Assembly: GCF_016100455.1 (NCBI RefSeq)
Contig: NZ_JACFSK010000001.1
Location: forward strand, 2,225,771 to 2,289,770
Length of the DNA: 64,000 nucleotides
DNA from: Bartonella sp. M0283
GTDB taxonomy: Bacteria; Pseudomonadota; Alphaproteobacteria; Rhizobiales; Rhizobiaceae
Reading direction: 5' to 3'
Each line of letters begins with the position of its first letter. Position 1 is the first letter of the stretch. Made by a program: the position numbers and the translations under genes. Of the stretch, positions 8,993 to 17,566 are shown piece after piece. The notes beneath the pieces are model-generated. The model did no database searches. It was not told the origin of the DNA and worked only from the letters and a program-made list of their open reading frames with translations.

Positions 8993-10525
8993 ATGGAATT
9001 CGATTGGCATTATACGTTCGGCTTGCTTGTTGATTCAAATTTCTGGTTTGCAACATTATTGGTCATTGAACTGAGCGTTCTAAGTTGGATTATAGCTTCT
9101 GCTATCGGCTTTATTCTCGCCCAGGCAAAATTATCCGATAAAACAGTTATTTCACTGACTGCCAGCGGTTATATCTGGTTTTTCCGAAGTCTACCCTTAT
9201 TGGTGCTTCTGATATTTGTATCCTGTCTGCCGCAGATATTTCCTTCAACGCGTACTGTATTATCAAGTGCGTTTGTCACAGGACTTATTTCTCTCGTCTT
9301 GAGTGAAGCAGCCTATATGGCCGAAATCCACCGTGGAGGTCTGATTTCAGTTCCTCCCGGACAATCCGAGGCGGCAAAATCCCTCGGTTTGAAATTTTTC
9401 GGCTTACAAAGACTGATCATTGTTCCGCAAGCGTTAAAAATATCTATGCCGACCTTGGCAAATGAATTTGTGACTATTGTCAAATTAACGTCTCTTGTTT
9501 CGGTCGTATCATTGGCTGAAATTCTTGTCGTCGGCCAACGTCTTTATACGCAAAACTTTCTTGTTCTTGAAACAATGGCAGCCGTAGCTTTCTATTACAT
9601 TATGATTGTCACAGTTTTCAGCTCGGTTTTACAATGGATTGAAAAACGCAGTGATGTCCGTTTCAAAGCGCAAAAAATCGGTACAATTAATGATGAAGAA
9701 ATTCGGAAACGAATTGGTCAAAATTTGAAATTTCCGGAACTATCCGAGCAAAATGACGATGCTTTGGCACTGGACGCACAAAAACTTTCGAAAGCTTATG
9801 GCTCACAACAAGTATTGACCGATATAAGCCTCAAGGTCAAAAACGGAGAGGTAATTTCAATAATCGGTCCTTCCGGTTCCGGAAAAACCACGTTTATCCG
9901 CTTGCTCAACGGCTTGGAAAAAGCCAATCAGGGCGAAATTTTTCTACACGGCAAAAAATTTATCCATGCCGAGCAAAAACCTTCCGGACATTCGACATTC
10001 TGGCAAGATCGTTCGATGATCGTCGACATCGGAATGGTTTTTCAGAGTTTCAATCTTTTTCACCATCTTACTGTCCTCGATAATGTGTTGCTTGCAGCCC
10101 TTTATCACAAAAGGGGAACACGCGCGCAATTAACACCTTATGCCTATGCATATCTTGATAAGGTCGGCATGGCGCATCATGCTTTGAAATATCCTCACCA
10201 GCTTTCAGGCGGTCAACAACAACGCGTCGCAATTGCCAGAACCATGATGATGCAACCCAGCATTATTCTTTTCGACGAGCCAACATCGGCTCTTGATCCC
10301 GAAATGGTTGGCGAAGTGCTTGATGTCATCAAAAATCTTGCACAAGCAGGAACGACTTTGGTGATTGTCACGCACGAAATGAGATTTGCTTTCGATATTT
10401 CCGACAGGATTGTTTTTATGGAAGGCGGTTCCATCATTTGTGACTCGACACCGGAAAAATTGTTGCAAGGGTCGGTTCTACGCGTCAACAACTTTCTACA
10501 AACCAGTGGTTTAATAGCAGGATAA
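8993..10525 (+). CDS. Fused ABC permease-ATPase, amino-acid type
   Basis: A 510-residue protein joining two parts normally encoded separately. Residues 1-225 are a HisM/GlnP-type permease with about five helices and the [12 protein letters not shown]...[14 protein letters not shown] coupling motif. Residues about 260-505 are the ATPase: Walker [10 protein letters not shown] near 291, signature [12 protein letters not shown] near 404, Walker [13 protein letters not shown] near 427 and the H-loop VIVTHE. The joining region is charged and soluble. The frame is open throughout, so the fusion is real in this sequence. As a half-transporter with its own ATPase it probably works as a homodimer. It lies 23 bp after the binding-protein gene and 4 bp before the GntR gene. 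Confidence 0.93.
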   Translation: MEFDWHYTFGLLVDSNFWFATLLVIELSVLSWIIASAIGFILAQAKLSDKTVISLTASGYIWFFRSLPLLVLLIFVSCLPQIFPSTRTVLSSAFVTGLISLVLSEAAYMAEIHRGGLISVPPGQSEAAKSLGLKFFGLQRLIIVPQALKISMPTLANEFVTIVKLTSLVSVVSLAEILVVGQRLYTQNFLVLETMAAVAFYYIMIVTVFSSVLQWIEKRSDVRFKAQKIGTINDEEIRKRIGQNLKFPELSEQNDDALALDAQKLSKAYGSQQVLTDISLKVKNGEVISIIGPSGSGKTTFIRLLNGLEKANQGEIFLHGKKFIHAEQKPSGHSTFWQDRSMIVDIGMVFQSFNLFHHLTVLDNVLLAALYHKRGTRAQLTPYAYAYLDKVGMAHHALKYPHQLSGGQQQRVAIARTMMMQPSIILFDEPTSALDPEMVGEVLDVIKNLAQAGTTLVIVTHEMRFAFDISDRIVFMEGGSIICDSTPEKLLQGSVLRVNNFLQTSGLIAG

Positions 10526-10529
10526 AAAT

Positions 10530-11216
10530 ATGGCTAAAGAATCCGCTTCTATCCGGATTAGCGCGGCAATACGCGAAGATATTTTTCGTGGCCACCTTCA
10601 TTCCGGTACCAGCCTTATCGAAACAGAGCTTTCCGAAAAATACAAAGTTTCGCGCAACACTTTGCGCGAAGCGTTCCAATTGCTGCATATGCAAGGTCTG
10701 GTTACCCAGGAAAGAAATAAAAGTGTCCGCATCCGGCGGATGACACTTGGCGATATGAAAGACATTTTCATTGTCCGGCGTCTTTTTGAACTCTCGGCGC
10801 TTGATCATAAGTCGGCCATCACAGATGAATGGCTTGACAAGATGAGGCAATTGATTGCTTGCGAAGAAAAAGCCGTGGAATCTTCCCAGGCAAAAAGTAT
10901 CGGAACATATAGCCTTATTCTTCATCAACATATCGTCGCATTGCACAAAAGCGAACGCATTGACCAAATGTTTGCGACAATTATTCCCCAATTACGTTTG
11001 ATCTTCGTGTCCGGTCCCCTTGAATTATCTTATCAAACACAATGGGTGAAACGTGAAATCGAGATCTGGCAATTTATATCGAACGGAGAGTGCGACAAGG
11101 CCAAACAAGCTTTGAGTGACTATCTCGATGACTCTGAAAAATATCTCGTCACATCTTCAATTGACAATGAACAACCATTTGAAAGTTTATTAATGGAGGT
11201 AAACTATGGCTTATAG
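10530..11216 (+). CDS. GntR-family regulator, FadR subfamily (FCD domain)
   Basis: A 228-residue regulator. The N-terminal winged helix (residues about 10-75) contains the GntR signature IREDIFRGHLHSGTSLIE, then LSEKYKVSRNTLREAFQLLHMQGLV. The rest is an all-helical FCD-type ligand domain with histidines near residues 130 and 135 that could bind a metal or carboxylate. It begins 4 bp after the transporter and overlaps the DUF1989 gene by 11 bp, so it is translationally coupled within the operon. The likely role is local repression relieved by the transported or metabolised ligand; this is inferred from position. Confidence 0.9.
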   Translation: MAKESASIRISAAIREDIFRGHLHSGTSLIETELSEKYKVSRNTLREAFQLLHMQGLVTQERNKSVRIRRMTLGDMKDIFIVRRLFELSALDHKSAITDEWLDKMRQLIACEEKAVESSQAKSIGTYSLILHQHIVALHKSERIDQMFATIIPQLRLIFVSGPLELSYQTQWVKREIEIWQFISNGECDKAKQALSDYLDDSEKYLVTSSIDNEQPFESLLMEVNYGL

Positions 11217-12084
11217 AGAAGCTGCCTACAGAGCCGAAGAAGGATCGGCTCTCACAGTTGATAAAGAATTTTATGACCGTATCGCCCGTTCAGTTGGGCC
11301 CGATACGCTCATTGATGAAATTGTTATTCCGATAAGGGATGCACGCGCATGGAAAGTACCGGCCGGCCATGTCTTCCGTGTCAAAACTTTGGAAGGTCCG
11401 CAAGTCGGCGATTTTAATATATGGTCATCCGATGACCCGCGTGAACATATGTGGGCAGCACGGACAAGACAATTACAACGCGCTCACGTCAGTACTTATG
11501 ATCGTTTGTGGTCGAATTTGCCGTTTATGCGCCCGATGGTAACGATTATCGAAGATACATTGGCAGATTACGGGGTTGACGAAGATGGCGGCAGAATTCA
11601 CGACCTTCTCGGTACACGTTGTGACCCTTATGTAAACAGATTATTGACCGGAAAAGATTTTAACTTTCACTGCCATTCGAATTTGACACGGGCAGTATTG
11701 CCGCTTGGTCTGACCGAATTCGATGTCCATGATGTTCTCAATATCTTTCAATGCACCGGTCTCAATAGTGACGACCAGTATTTCATGAAAGATTGTCCGG
11801 CAAAACCCGGTGACCATTTGACATTCTTTACAGAAATCAATGTGTTATGTGCGCTTTCCTGCTGCCCGGGAGGAGATCTTTCGGTCGATCTATGGGGACC
11901 GGACGCACACGATCCCCTAGAAACATGTCACCCGATCGGTATTGAAATACACAAAGTTGATAAAGATCTTCTTGATGGATGGAAACAGCCGGAACGTTCG
12001 CCTTATGCCGGTTTCCACGGATTGAAGCTTGATTCGGTCGATTGGGAAGCACAAAAAAAACAGTTATCAGGCTGCGGTTGTTAA
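11206..12084 (+). CDS. DUF1989 / urea-carboxylase-associated family protein
   Basis: A 292-residue protein of the DUF1989 family, often encoded beside urea or guanidine carboxylase and their transporters and of unclear biochemistry. Family-like segments are WKVPAGHVFRVKTLEGPQVGDFN near residue 45, a conserved HCHSNLTRAV near 152, and the cysteine-rich VLCALSCCPGG near 210, which resembles metal ligands. The C-terminus ends in GCGC. It is the last gene of the transporter-GntR operon. No urea or guanidine carboxylase gene is nearby, which is unusual. A bidirectional terminator follows. Other options are an aminomethyltransferase-like or amidinohydrolase-accessory role. Confidence 0.85.
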   Translation: MAYREAAYRAEEGSALTVDKEFYDRIARSVGPDTLIDEIVIPIRDARAWKVPAGHVFRVKTLEGPQVGDFNIWSSDDPREHMWAARTRQLQRAHVSTYDRLWSNLPFMRPMVTIIEDTLADYGVDEDGGRIHDLLGTRCDPYVNRLLTGKDFNFHCHSNLTRAVLPLGLTEFDVHDVLNIFQCTGLNSDDQYFMKDCPAKPGDHLTFFTEINVLCALSCCPGGDLSVDLWGPDAHDPLETCHPIGIEIHKVDKDLLDGWKQPERSPYAGFHGLKLDSVDWEAQKKQLSGCGC

Positions 12085-12124
12085 GCTTGTCATAATTCGA
12101 CAATTCATAACCAAAGTAGAATTC

Positions 12125-12162
12125 AAAAAATTGGGCCGGAAAAACATTCGGCTCAATTTTTT
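12125..12162. terminator. Bidirectional terminator between the DUF1989 gene and dnaQ
   Basis: A long stem of about 14 pairs runs from A-tract 12125-12130 to T-tract 12157-12162, so it can end both converging transcripts. Its right arm overlaps the last codons and stop of dnaQ (stop at 12153-12155). Confidence 0.85.
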
Positions 12163-12854
12163 ATGTGGCTCCACATGGCTTTTTCACCGATTTTTGCAAG
12201 CAATGCGTCATGGGCCGCTTTATCCTCTTCGCTCAAACGGCTTGGCAATGGCTCAGGGCGAGTTTTCAGAACAATTTTACTCTGGCCATCATTTTCGTTG
12301 GATTTGCTGTCGGCATTTGCTCCATCAAATCCCAAAGCCCCCTGTTTGCCGCCAATCAGTTCGATATAAACATCGGCGAGAATTTCAGAGTCGAGCAAAG
12401 CACCATGTAGAGTCCGACGTGAGTTATCGATACCGAAACGTTTGCACAATGCATCGAGAGAATTCGGCCCCATCGGAAATTTCCGTCGCGCCATTGCCAA
12501 TGTATCAATAATACGATCAACACTGATAAGGGGCTTATGGATACGCTCCAATTCGGCATTCAAAAATCCAAGGTCGAAATTCGCATTATGGGCAATTAAT
12601 GTCGCGCCTTCAATAAAGGAAAGAAAATCATCGGCTATTTCTTCAAATTTAGGCTCGTCCTTGAGGCGCTCATTGGTAAGTCCGTGGACTGCTACAACCT
12701 CGTCAGGAATAATCACACCTTGCGGATTGAGATAGACGTGAAATGTTTTATCGGTGAGATAACGATCAACCATCTCCACACAGCCGATTTCGACAATCCG
12801 GTCTGTTTCTTTATGAAGGCCTGTTGTTTCAGTATCAAAAATAATTTCTCTCAT
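12153..12854 (-). CDS. dnaQ: DNA polymerase III epsilon subunit
   Basis: The proofreading 3'-5' exonuclease of the replicative polymerase. The 233-residue protein carries all DEDDh motifs: Exo I FDTETTGL near residue 5, Exo II HNANFDLGFLNAEL near 100, and Exo III HGALLDSEILADVYIEL near 155. The C-terminal 50-60 residues are polar and probably tether to the alpha subunit. The ATG at 12854 has an AGG ribosome-binding site seven bases away and starts directly at the exonuclease fold, so it is preferred over 12869. As in other Rhizobiales it belongs with coaE, aroE and maf beside the origin, transcribed away from it. Confidence 0.95.
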   Translation of the reverse strand: MREIIFDTETTGLHKETDRIVEIGCVEMVDRYLTDKTFHVYLNPQGVIIPDEVVAVHGLTNERLKDEPKFEEIADDFLSFIEGATLIAHNANFDLGFLNAELERIHKPLISVDRIIDTLAMARRKFPMGPNSLDALCKRFGIDNSRRTLHGALLDSEILADVYIELIGGKQGALGFDGANADSKSNENDGQSKIVLKTRPEPLPSRLSEEDKAAHDALLAKIGEKAMWSHIKN

Positions 12855-13239
12855 AAAACCTGCTCTCACCTACTCTTTAACGTGCACTGACTTGCATTGA
12901 CTTTTTCGCACGAATTGCACCTTCATAATGGATTATTTCCCATCTTTCTTGCATTTTGAAGACGCAATAAACAACAAATCCTGTTTCCGATGCTAACGAT
13001 TCCTATATTCTCGCGAACTCGCTCCAAAGGGAGGCTATCAAAATAATCGACACAAAATCATTTTGATGTTTTTTACATCTATATGTCTTTGAAACAACCT
13101 ATAGATAGTCAGGATATACCATCGCTAAAATCCGCGATTGAGCCGCCATTTCAATTTTTCAAAAATTGTAACGAAAAAATACCCTTATTTTTATGGCTAG
13201 TTGGTTTCTATGGTCAGCCGGTTTTTATAGTCAGGCGAT
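12855..13239. other. Intergenic region between coaE and dnaQ
   Basis: This 385-bp gap should hold the dnaQ promoter on the minus strand and the end of the coaE transcript. The part next to coaE contains three degenerate 17-bp repeats. No convincing coding frame is present in the rest. Confidence 0.5.
13184..13234. repeat. Three degenerate 17-bp tandem repeats 3' of coaE
   Basis: Units 13184-13200, 13201-13217 and 13218-13234 share the pattern YYGGTTTYTATGGTCAG with a few differences each. They sit immediately beyond the coaE stop codon. Confidence 0.6.
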
Positions 13240-13827
13240 TTATTTCAATATTAAACGGGCAATCAGATGTTTTACTTGTTCTCTGGCATCATCAAGGCTC
13301 TTGCCGGTATCAATAACAAAATCGGCACGCTTTCGCTTTTTTTCGTCCGATATCTGACGCGACAAAATACGGTTTAATTTTTCATCATCCCAGCCACTGC
13401 GGGCAAGTACACGTTGCCGCTGAACTTCAAGCGGTGCCGAAACAACTGCTATTTTGTCAACTCGCCCGTCGGGCCCTGTTTCAAATAACAAAGGAATATC
13501 AAGAACAACGAGCGGGTCACCCCGATCGCGATGCATTTTTACAAAGTCTTTTTCTTTTCTTCGCACCAGCGGGTGAATGAACTTTTCCAAAATGGCAAGT
13601 TTTGACGGATCCTTGACAATTGTTTTTGATAATTTTGACCGGTCTATCCGGCCATCAGTCAAACAGTCGGGGAAAATACGGCTTAAATTTTCAATAACCG
13701 GCTTACTTTCATAAAGCTCATGAACAGCCCTGTCAGCATTATAAACCGGAACACCGGCTTCTTCAAAAAAGCCGGCTGTCGTCGTTTTTCCCATACCGAT
13801 AGAACCTGTAAGCCCGAGGATAATCAT
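13240..13827 (-). CDS. coaE: Dephospho-CoA kinase
   Basis: CoaE phosphorylates the 3'-hydroxyl of dephospho-CoA, the last step of coenzyme A synthesis. At 195 residues it has the normal length. The P-loop GLTGSIGMGKTTT is at the N-terminus, the DxxxxxL-type substrate segment YNADRAVHELYE follows near residue 35, and the lid region RQISDEKKRKRADFVIDTG is near the C-terminus. Its ATG directly follows the aroE stop (no gap), so the genes are co-translated. Confidence 0.96.
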   Translation of the reverse strand: MIILGLTGSIGMGKTTTAGFFEEAGVPVYNADRAVHELYESKPVIENLSRIFPDCLTDGRIDRSKLSKTIVKDPSKLAILEKFIHPLVRRKEKDFVKMHRDRGDPLVVLDIPLLFETGPDGRVDKIAVVSAPLEVQRQRVLARSGWDDEKLNRILSRQISDEKKRKRADFVIDTGKSLDDAREQVKHLIARLILK

Positions 13828-14685
13828 TTATTGGCCCATTTTACCCAGTATTTCTTGTCGTAATTCATCGTCCACAACAGGTCTTACTCCAAACCACCGT
13901 TCAAACCCCGGTACAGCCTGATGAAGCAACATTCCGATTCCATCAACATATTTGAGGTTTCTTGCCTTGGCTTCCAAGAGAATCGGCGTCATCAAAGGAG
14001 TATAAACAATATCTGTCACGAGAACCGACGGCTTCGCCTGATCAAGGTGAATAAACGGTTTGCTGTCTTTAACTACAAGATTATTTTTCATCCCCAGAGA
14101 GGTCGTATTAACGATTAAATCCGCCAGAGGAACGAGATCATCAATGTCGTTCCAATTGCGTGCCTTTACCTGATTGCCAAAATAACCGGCAAGCTTGTCG
14201 GCACGTGATCTCGTCCGGTTTACAAGATAAATGTTCTCAAACCCACGTTGTTCAAGCGTATAGATCACTGCGCGCGCCGCACCTCCGGCGCCGATGACAA
14301 GTGCCGCACTTCCACCCCAACCGGGAGCAAAATCGTTAAGATTGGCTTCAAATCCATAACCATCGGTATTGCTTGCACAAAGTATGTTATTCTCGAACCA
14401 TAATGTATTGGTAGCTCCTATCCTTGTTGCGGCCTCATCTTTTTTTTCAGAAAGACGAAAGGCTTCTTCTTTATGAGGAAGGGTAACATTGCCACCGCAA
14501 AAACCTTTTTTTTGCAGCGAATTGATAAATGTTTCAAAATTTTCCGGTTTCACCTCGACTGCATCATAAGTTCCGGCCAAGTTATATTTTTTGAGCCAAA
14601 AGCGATGAATTTGTGGTGAAAGGGAATGTCCGACCGGATAGCCGGTTACAAAAGCATGGGGTATTTCTGGTATTATATTTGTCAT
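13828..14685 (-). CDS. aroE: Shikimate dehydrogenase (NADP)
   Basis: AroE reduces 3-dehydroshikimate to shikimate in aromatic amino acid synthesis. From the ATG at 14685 the protein has 285 residues. It shows the substrate motif GYPVGHSLSPQIH near residue 15, the catalytic lysine in GGNVTLPHKEEA, the nucleotide loop GAGGAARAVIYTL near 130 and NTTSLGM near 195. A longer frame from 14769 would overlap maf by 83 bp and adds unrelated residues. The ATG chosen lies one base after the maf stop, so coupling is likely. Confidence 0.95.
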   Translation of the reverse strand: MTNIIPEIPHAFVTGYPVGHSLSPQIHRFWLKKYNLAGTYDAVEVKPENFETFINSLQKKGFCGGNVTLPHKEEAFRLSEKKDEAATRIGATNTLWFENNILCASNTDGYGFEANLNDFAPGWGGSAALVIGAGGAARAVIYTLEQRGFENIYLVNRTRSRADKLAGYFGNQVKARNWNDIDDLVPLADLIVNTTSLGMKNNLVVKDSKPFIHLDQAKPSVLVTDIVYTPLMTPILLEAKARNLKYVDGIGMLLHQAVPGFERWFGVRPVVDDELRQEILGKMGQ

Positions 14686-14686
14686 C

Positions 14687-15283
14687 TTATCGAATGATAA
14701 TTCCTGTCTCGCGTAATTTCTGCAACAATAATAAAAGCGGTAAACCGATAATGGTAAAATAATCACCATCTATTTTATCGAATAGTTGGATACCCAAGCC
14801 TTCAACCTGATAGGCACCAACACTTGATTGAACATCTTTTCCTGTTTTATCGATATAATAATCTATAAAATCGGGCGATAATGAACGGACAGTCATCGTC
14901 GCCGTTGAAAGCCCGACCCAATCGGCTTTGCCGGCTTTTGCCAAAGCGATGCCGCTATGAAGATAATGTGTTTTACCGGATAAAGAGACAAGACGATCAC
15001 GCACTCCCTCAAAATTTGTCACTTTATGAAGTGCATTTCCTTCAAGCTCGAGTGTTTGATCGCATCCTATAACCAGCGCATCGGGAAACCGGCTGGAAAC
15101 GTCTTCAGCCTTTTTTATTGCCAATTCTTTGGCGAGTTCCTCCGGTGTGATTTTACCTAAAGTTTTTTCGAGCTTGCGCTCGTCTATTTTTGCTCCTTCA
15201 ACATCGAATTCGAGACCGGCATTTTCCAAAATCGATTTTCTGAACGGGCTTAAAGATGCGAGAATAAGCGGTTTATGAGGCAT
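14687..15283 (-). CDS. maf: Maf-family nucleotide pyrophosphatase
   Basis: Maf proteins hydrolyse non-canonical or surplus nucleoside triphosphates such as dTTP and UTP. The 198-residue protein starts MPHKPLILASLSPFRKSILE. The usual SPRR motif reads SPFR here, the catalytic aspartate lies in VIGCDQTLELEG, and the C-terminal half has YQVEGLGIQLFDKIDGDYFTIIGLPL. The ATG at 15283 is preferred over a TTG at 15301. It is sandwiched between PPSR and aroE with minimal gaps. The exact nucleotide preference is not predictable. Confidence 0.92.
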   Translation of the reverse strand: MPHKPLILASLSPFRKSILENAGLEFDVEGAKIDERKLEKTLGKITPEELAKELAIKKAEDVSSRFPDALVIGCDQTLELEGNALHKVTNFEGVRDRLVSLSGKTHYLHSGIALAKAGKADWVGLSTATMTVRSLSPDFIDYYIDKTGKDVQSSVGAYQVEGLGIQLFDKIDGDYFTIIGLPLLLLLQKLRETGIIIR

Positions 15284-15304
15284 AATTTTTCTTTTTATCA
15301 ATAT

Positions 15305-16135
15305 TCAGATTTGATGATCGCGCAAATAGAGCTCAAGAATCGCGGTTGCTGTTTCTTCGATAGAACGGCGTGTAACATCAATAATCGGCCAATTATTGCG
15401 CATGCAAATCTGTTTGGCATTATTGAGTTCCTGCGCGATACTTGCCCTGTCAATATAGCTTTCGGTGGTGAGACCTCCACCAATGTTACGACTTTGCCGC
15501 ACCTGACTTATCCGGTCGGCAGAAGCGATAAGACCGACGATCATAGGTTTTTTTGATAGAAAAAGCTGATTCGGTGGTTCAACACCTGGAACCAGCGGTA
15601 CATTGGCTGTCTTTATACCGCGATTGGCAAGATAGATACTTGTCGGCGTTTTTGATGTTCTCGAAATTCCTACAAGAATCACATCGGCATTTTGTAAGCC
15701 GTCCGGCAACTGGCCGTCATCATGATCCATTGTGTAATCGAGCGCCTCGATACGTTTGAAATAATTTGCGTTAAGCTCGTGCTGGGCACTGGCGCGCCTA
15801 TTTGCCGGTAACCGCAAATAGGAATGGAATGCTTTGAAAACCGGATCAAGAACAGAAACCGAAGGCACACCTATTTTTTCACATGCCGAATGCAGTAAAT
15901 GTGCGATTTTTTCATCCACAATCGTATAAAGCACAATTCCCGGCTCACGGTTGATCTGGCCGATTACTTCCTGCAACTGGGCTTCATTGCGAATAAGCGG
16001 ATAAACATGCTCGATAGCGCGCGCTTCCACATATTGGGAGGCCACTGCACGCCCTGCCGAGAGGAGAGTCTCTCCGGTCGCATCAGAAATCATATATAAA
16101 TGAAAGTCCAATTTTTCTTTTGTCACAGGATTCAC
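15305..16135 (-). CDS. Pyruvate, phosphate dikinase regulatory protein (kinase/pyrophosphorylase, DUF299)
   Basis: A bifunctional ADP-dependent kinase and phosphorylase that controls pyruvate phosphate dikinase or PEP synthase. Family marks are [14 protein letters not shown] at the start, a P-loop [18 protein letters not shown] near residue 150, and the C-terminal [16 protein letters not shown]. The start is uncertain. GTG at 16135, with AAGG just upstream, gives about 276 residues, the family length; GTG 16126 and ATG 16171 are alternatives. In alphaproteobacteria this gene marks the left border of the chromosomal origin, opposite hemE, and that arrangement is kept here. Confidence 0.9.
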   Translation of the reverse strand: MNPVTKEKLDFHLYMISDATGETLLSAGRAVASQYVEARAIEHVYPLIRNEAQLQEVIGQINREPGIVLYTIVDEKIAHLLHSACEKIGVPSVSVLDPVFKAFHSYLRLPANRRASAQHELNANYFKRIEALDYTMDHDDGQLPDGLQNADVILVGISRTSKTPTSIYLANRGIKTANVPLVPGVEPPNQLFLSKKPMIVGLIASADRISQVRQSRNIGGGLTTESYIDRASIAQELNNAKQICMRNNWPIIDVTRRSIEETATAILELYLRDHQI

Positions 16136-16211
16136 AGGCCCTTGTTGATAGATGTGCAAAGAAACAAGCATTTTGTGCACACCAAAAAAATATGAGGATA
16201 ACTCCATGATG

Positions 16212-16220
16212 TTATACACA
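16212..16220 (+). promoter_or_regulatory. DnaA box
   Basis: TTATACACA matches the TTATNCACA consensus exactly. It is in the PPSR-hemE gap. Confidence 0.7.
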
Positions 16221-16422
16221 AGCCAAGCCCTTGTGGGAAATTCAAAAGCAAGCTCATGAATTATGGGGAAAACTCTGTTTTGCGAAAAATTTATAGTCGC
16301 CTTTATTATCAATCGTAAAACAAAGAACCTGCTTGATTTTATATATCATTTTGCAATTTATCGGTTAAATAGAGAGGCTCTGAAAAAAGCCGTTTAGTAA
16401 CTTTCTAAAATACCGCCAAATC

Positions 16423-16431
16423 TGTGGATAA
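16423..16431 (-). promoter_or_regulatory. DnaA box (perfect)
   Basis: TGTGGATAA on the plus strand is TTATCCACA on the minus strand, the canonical high-affinity box. It lies 8 bp from the CtrA box. Confidence 0.85.
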
Positions 16432-16438
16432 AATAAGG

Positions 16439-16453
16439 TTAATAAATAATTAA
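16439..16453 (+). promoter_or_regulatory. CtrA-binding box in oriC
   Basis: TTAA, seven bases, then TTAA followed by C is a perfect match to the TTAA-N7-TTAA(C) consensus. In Caulobacter, CtrA bound at such sites blocks DnaA-driven initiation; the same role is inferred here. Confidence 0.75.
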
Positions 16454-16464
16454 CAGAAAACACA

Positions 16465-16491
16465 GACTCTAAGAATCAGAATCCTAGATTC
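16465..16491. promoter_or_regulatory. Cluster of four GANTC (CcrM) methylation sites
   Basis: GANTC occurs at 16465, 16473, 16479 and 16487. CcrM methylates this site in alphaproteobacteria. By chance one would be expected about every 256 bp. Confidence 0.75.
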
Positions 16492-16540
16492 AAAATAATT
16501 TCTTTCTTGAAACCCTCCTTTGGAAAAGCCAACATAAGCC

Positions 16541-17566
16541 ATGACAAAAAAAGTTCTTGAAGTTTTAAGTGGTAAAACACTTTCTCCACCACCGATCTGG
16601 TTGATGAGACAAGCGGGACGGTTTTTACCCGAATATCGTGAAGTGAGGGAAAAAGCAGGAAGCTTTCTCGATCTTTGCTATAATCCTAAACTTGCTTTTG
16701 AAGTCACAATGCAACCGATCAGACGATTCGGTTTTGATGCAGCAATTCTCTTTTCGGATATACTCGTTGTTCCGCATGCTTTAGGAAGGAATTTACGTTT
16801 TGAAGAAAAGAAGGGACCAATTCTCGATCCTTTATCGGTAAACGACATTGAAAATTTAAATACCGAAAAGGCTCAGGAAAGACTGGTCCCAAGTTTTGAA
16901 ACTTTATCTCTTCTCAAAAACGCTTTACCTCACGATACAACACTGATCGGATTTTGTGGCGCACCCTGGACAGTTGCAACCTATATGATTGCCGGACATG
17001 GCACTCCGGATCAGGCTCCTGCAAGATTGTTCGGTTTCACTCATCCAGAAGCGATGAAAACTCTTCTTGACCTTCTCGCCGATGTTTCGGCTGACTATCT
17101 TGTCAATCAGGTCAAATCGGGAGCTGAAGTTTTACAGATTTTTGATTCCTGGGCAGGTGTTCTTGATGAACAATGTTTTGATGAATATGTTATTTACCCG
17201 ATCAAGAGGATGGTTCAGCGTATCAGAAACGTCTTCCCAACAGTTCCTATAATCGGTTTTCCGAAAGGTGCCGGTGCCCTTTACGAGAGTTTTGCCAAAA
17301 AAACCGGCGTTACAGCCATAAGTCTTGACTGGTCTGTTCCTCTTTCTTTTGCAAAAAAACTTCAAAAAATAACACCCCTACAAGGAAATCTTGATCCATT
17401 GCGGCTGGTTTCGGGTGGTACTGCTCTTGAAAAAGGAATAGAGACTATTCTAGAAAATCTTGGGAATGGACCCTTGGTTTTTAATTTGGGGCATGGAATA
17501 ACACCACAAACGCCTATCAAAAACGTCGAAAGACTGGTCAAACTGGTGAGGAATTTTAACAAATGA
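16541..17566 (+). CDS. hemE: Uroporphyrinogen decarboxylase
   Basis: HemE removes four carboxyl groups from uroporphyrinogen III to give coproporphyrinogen III in haem synthesis. The protein has 341 residues, the usual length. It begins with the substrate-site signature [21 protein letters not shown] near residue 17. Further on are [12 protein letters not shown] (catalytic aspartate), [16 protein letters not shown], and [12 protein letters not shown] near the C-terminus. It is the first gene right of the origin and overlaps hemJ by four bases. Confidence 0.97.
   Translation: MTKKVLEVLSGKTLSPPPIWLMRQAGRFLPEYREVREKAGSFLDLCYNPKLAFEVTMQPIRRFGFDAAILFSDILVVPHALGRNLRFEEKKGPILDPLSVNDIENLNTEKAQERLVPSFETLSLLKNALPHDTTLIGFCGAPWTVATYMIAGHGTPDQAPARLFGFTHPEAMKTLLDLLADVSADYLVNQVKSGAEVLQIFDSWAGVLDEQCFDEYVIYPIKRMVQRIRNVFPTVPIIGFPKGAGALYESFAKKTGVTAISLDWSVPLSFAKKLQKITPLQGNLDPLRLVSGGTALEKGIETILENLGNGPLVFNLGHGITPQTPIKNVERLVKLVRNFNK

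Larger units (their letters stand above)
16136..16540. other. Probable chromosomal replication origin (oriC)
   Basis: A 405-bp intergenic region between divergently transcribed PPSR and hemE, the place of the mapped Caulobacter origin and of predicted rhizobial origins. It contains two DnaA boxes matching TTATNCACA, a perfect CtrA box, an AT-rich stretch (about 16430-16505) suited to unwinding, and four GANTC methylation sites within 27 bp. Gene orientation flips here, with minus-strand genes to the left and plus-strand genes to the right. parAB and parS sites lie within 10 kb. Confidence 0.85.

Noticed and set aside
14686..14769. A longer aroE start that would overlap maf.
   Set aside because: The extra N-terminal residues are antisense-free but unlike any shikimate dehydrogenase; the ATG directly after the maf stop begins the family domain.
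16173..16181. TTGTGCACA as a third DnaA box.
   Set aside because: It has a mismatch at a conserved position and overlaps possible PPSR start codons; too weak to list.
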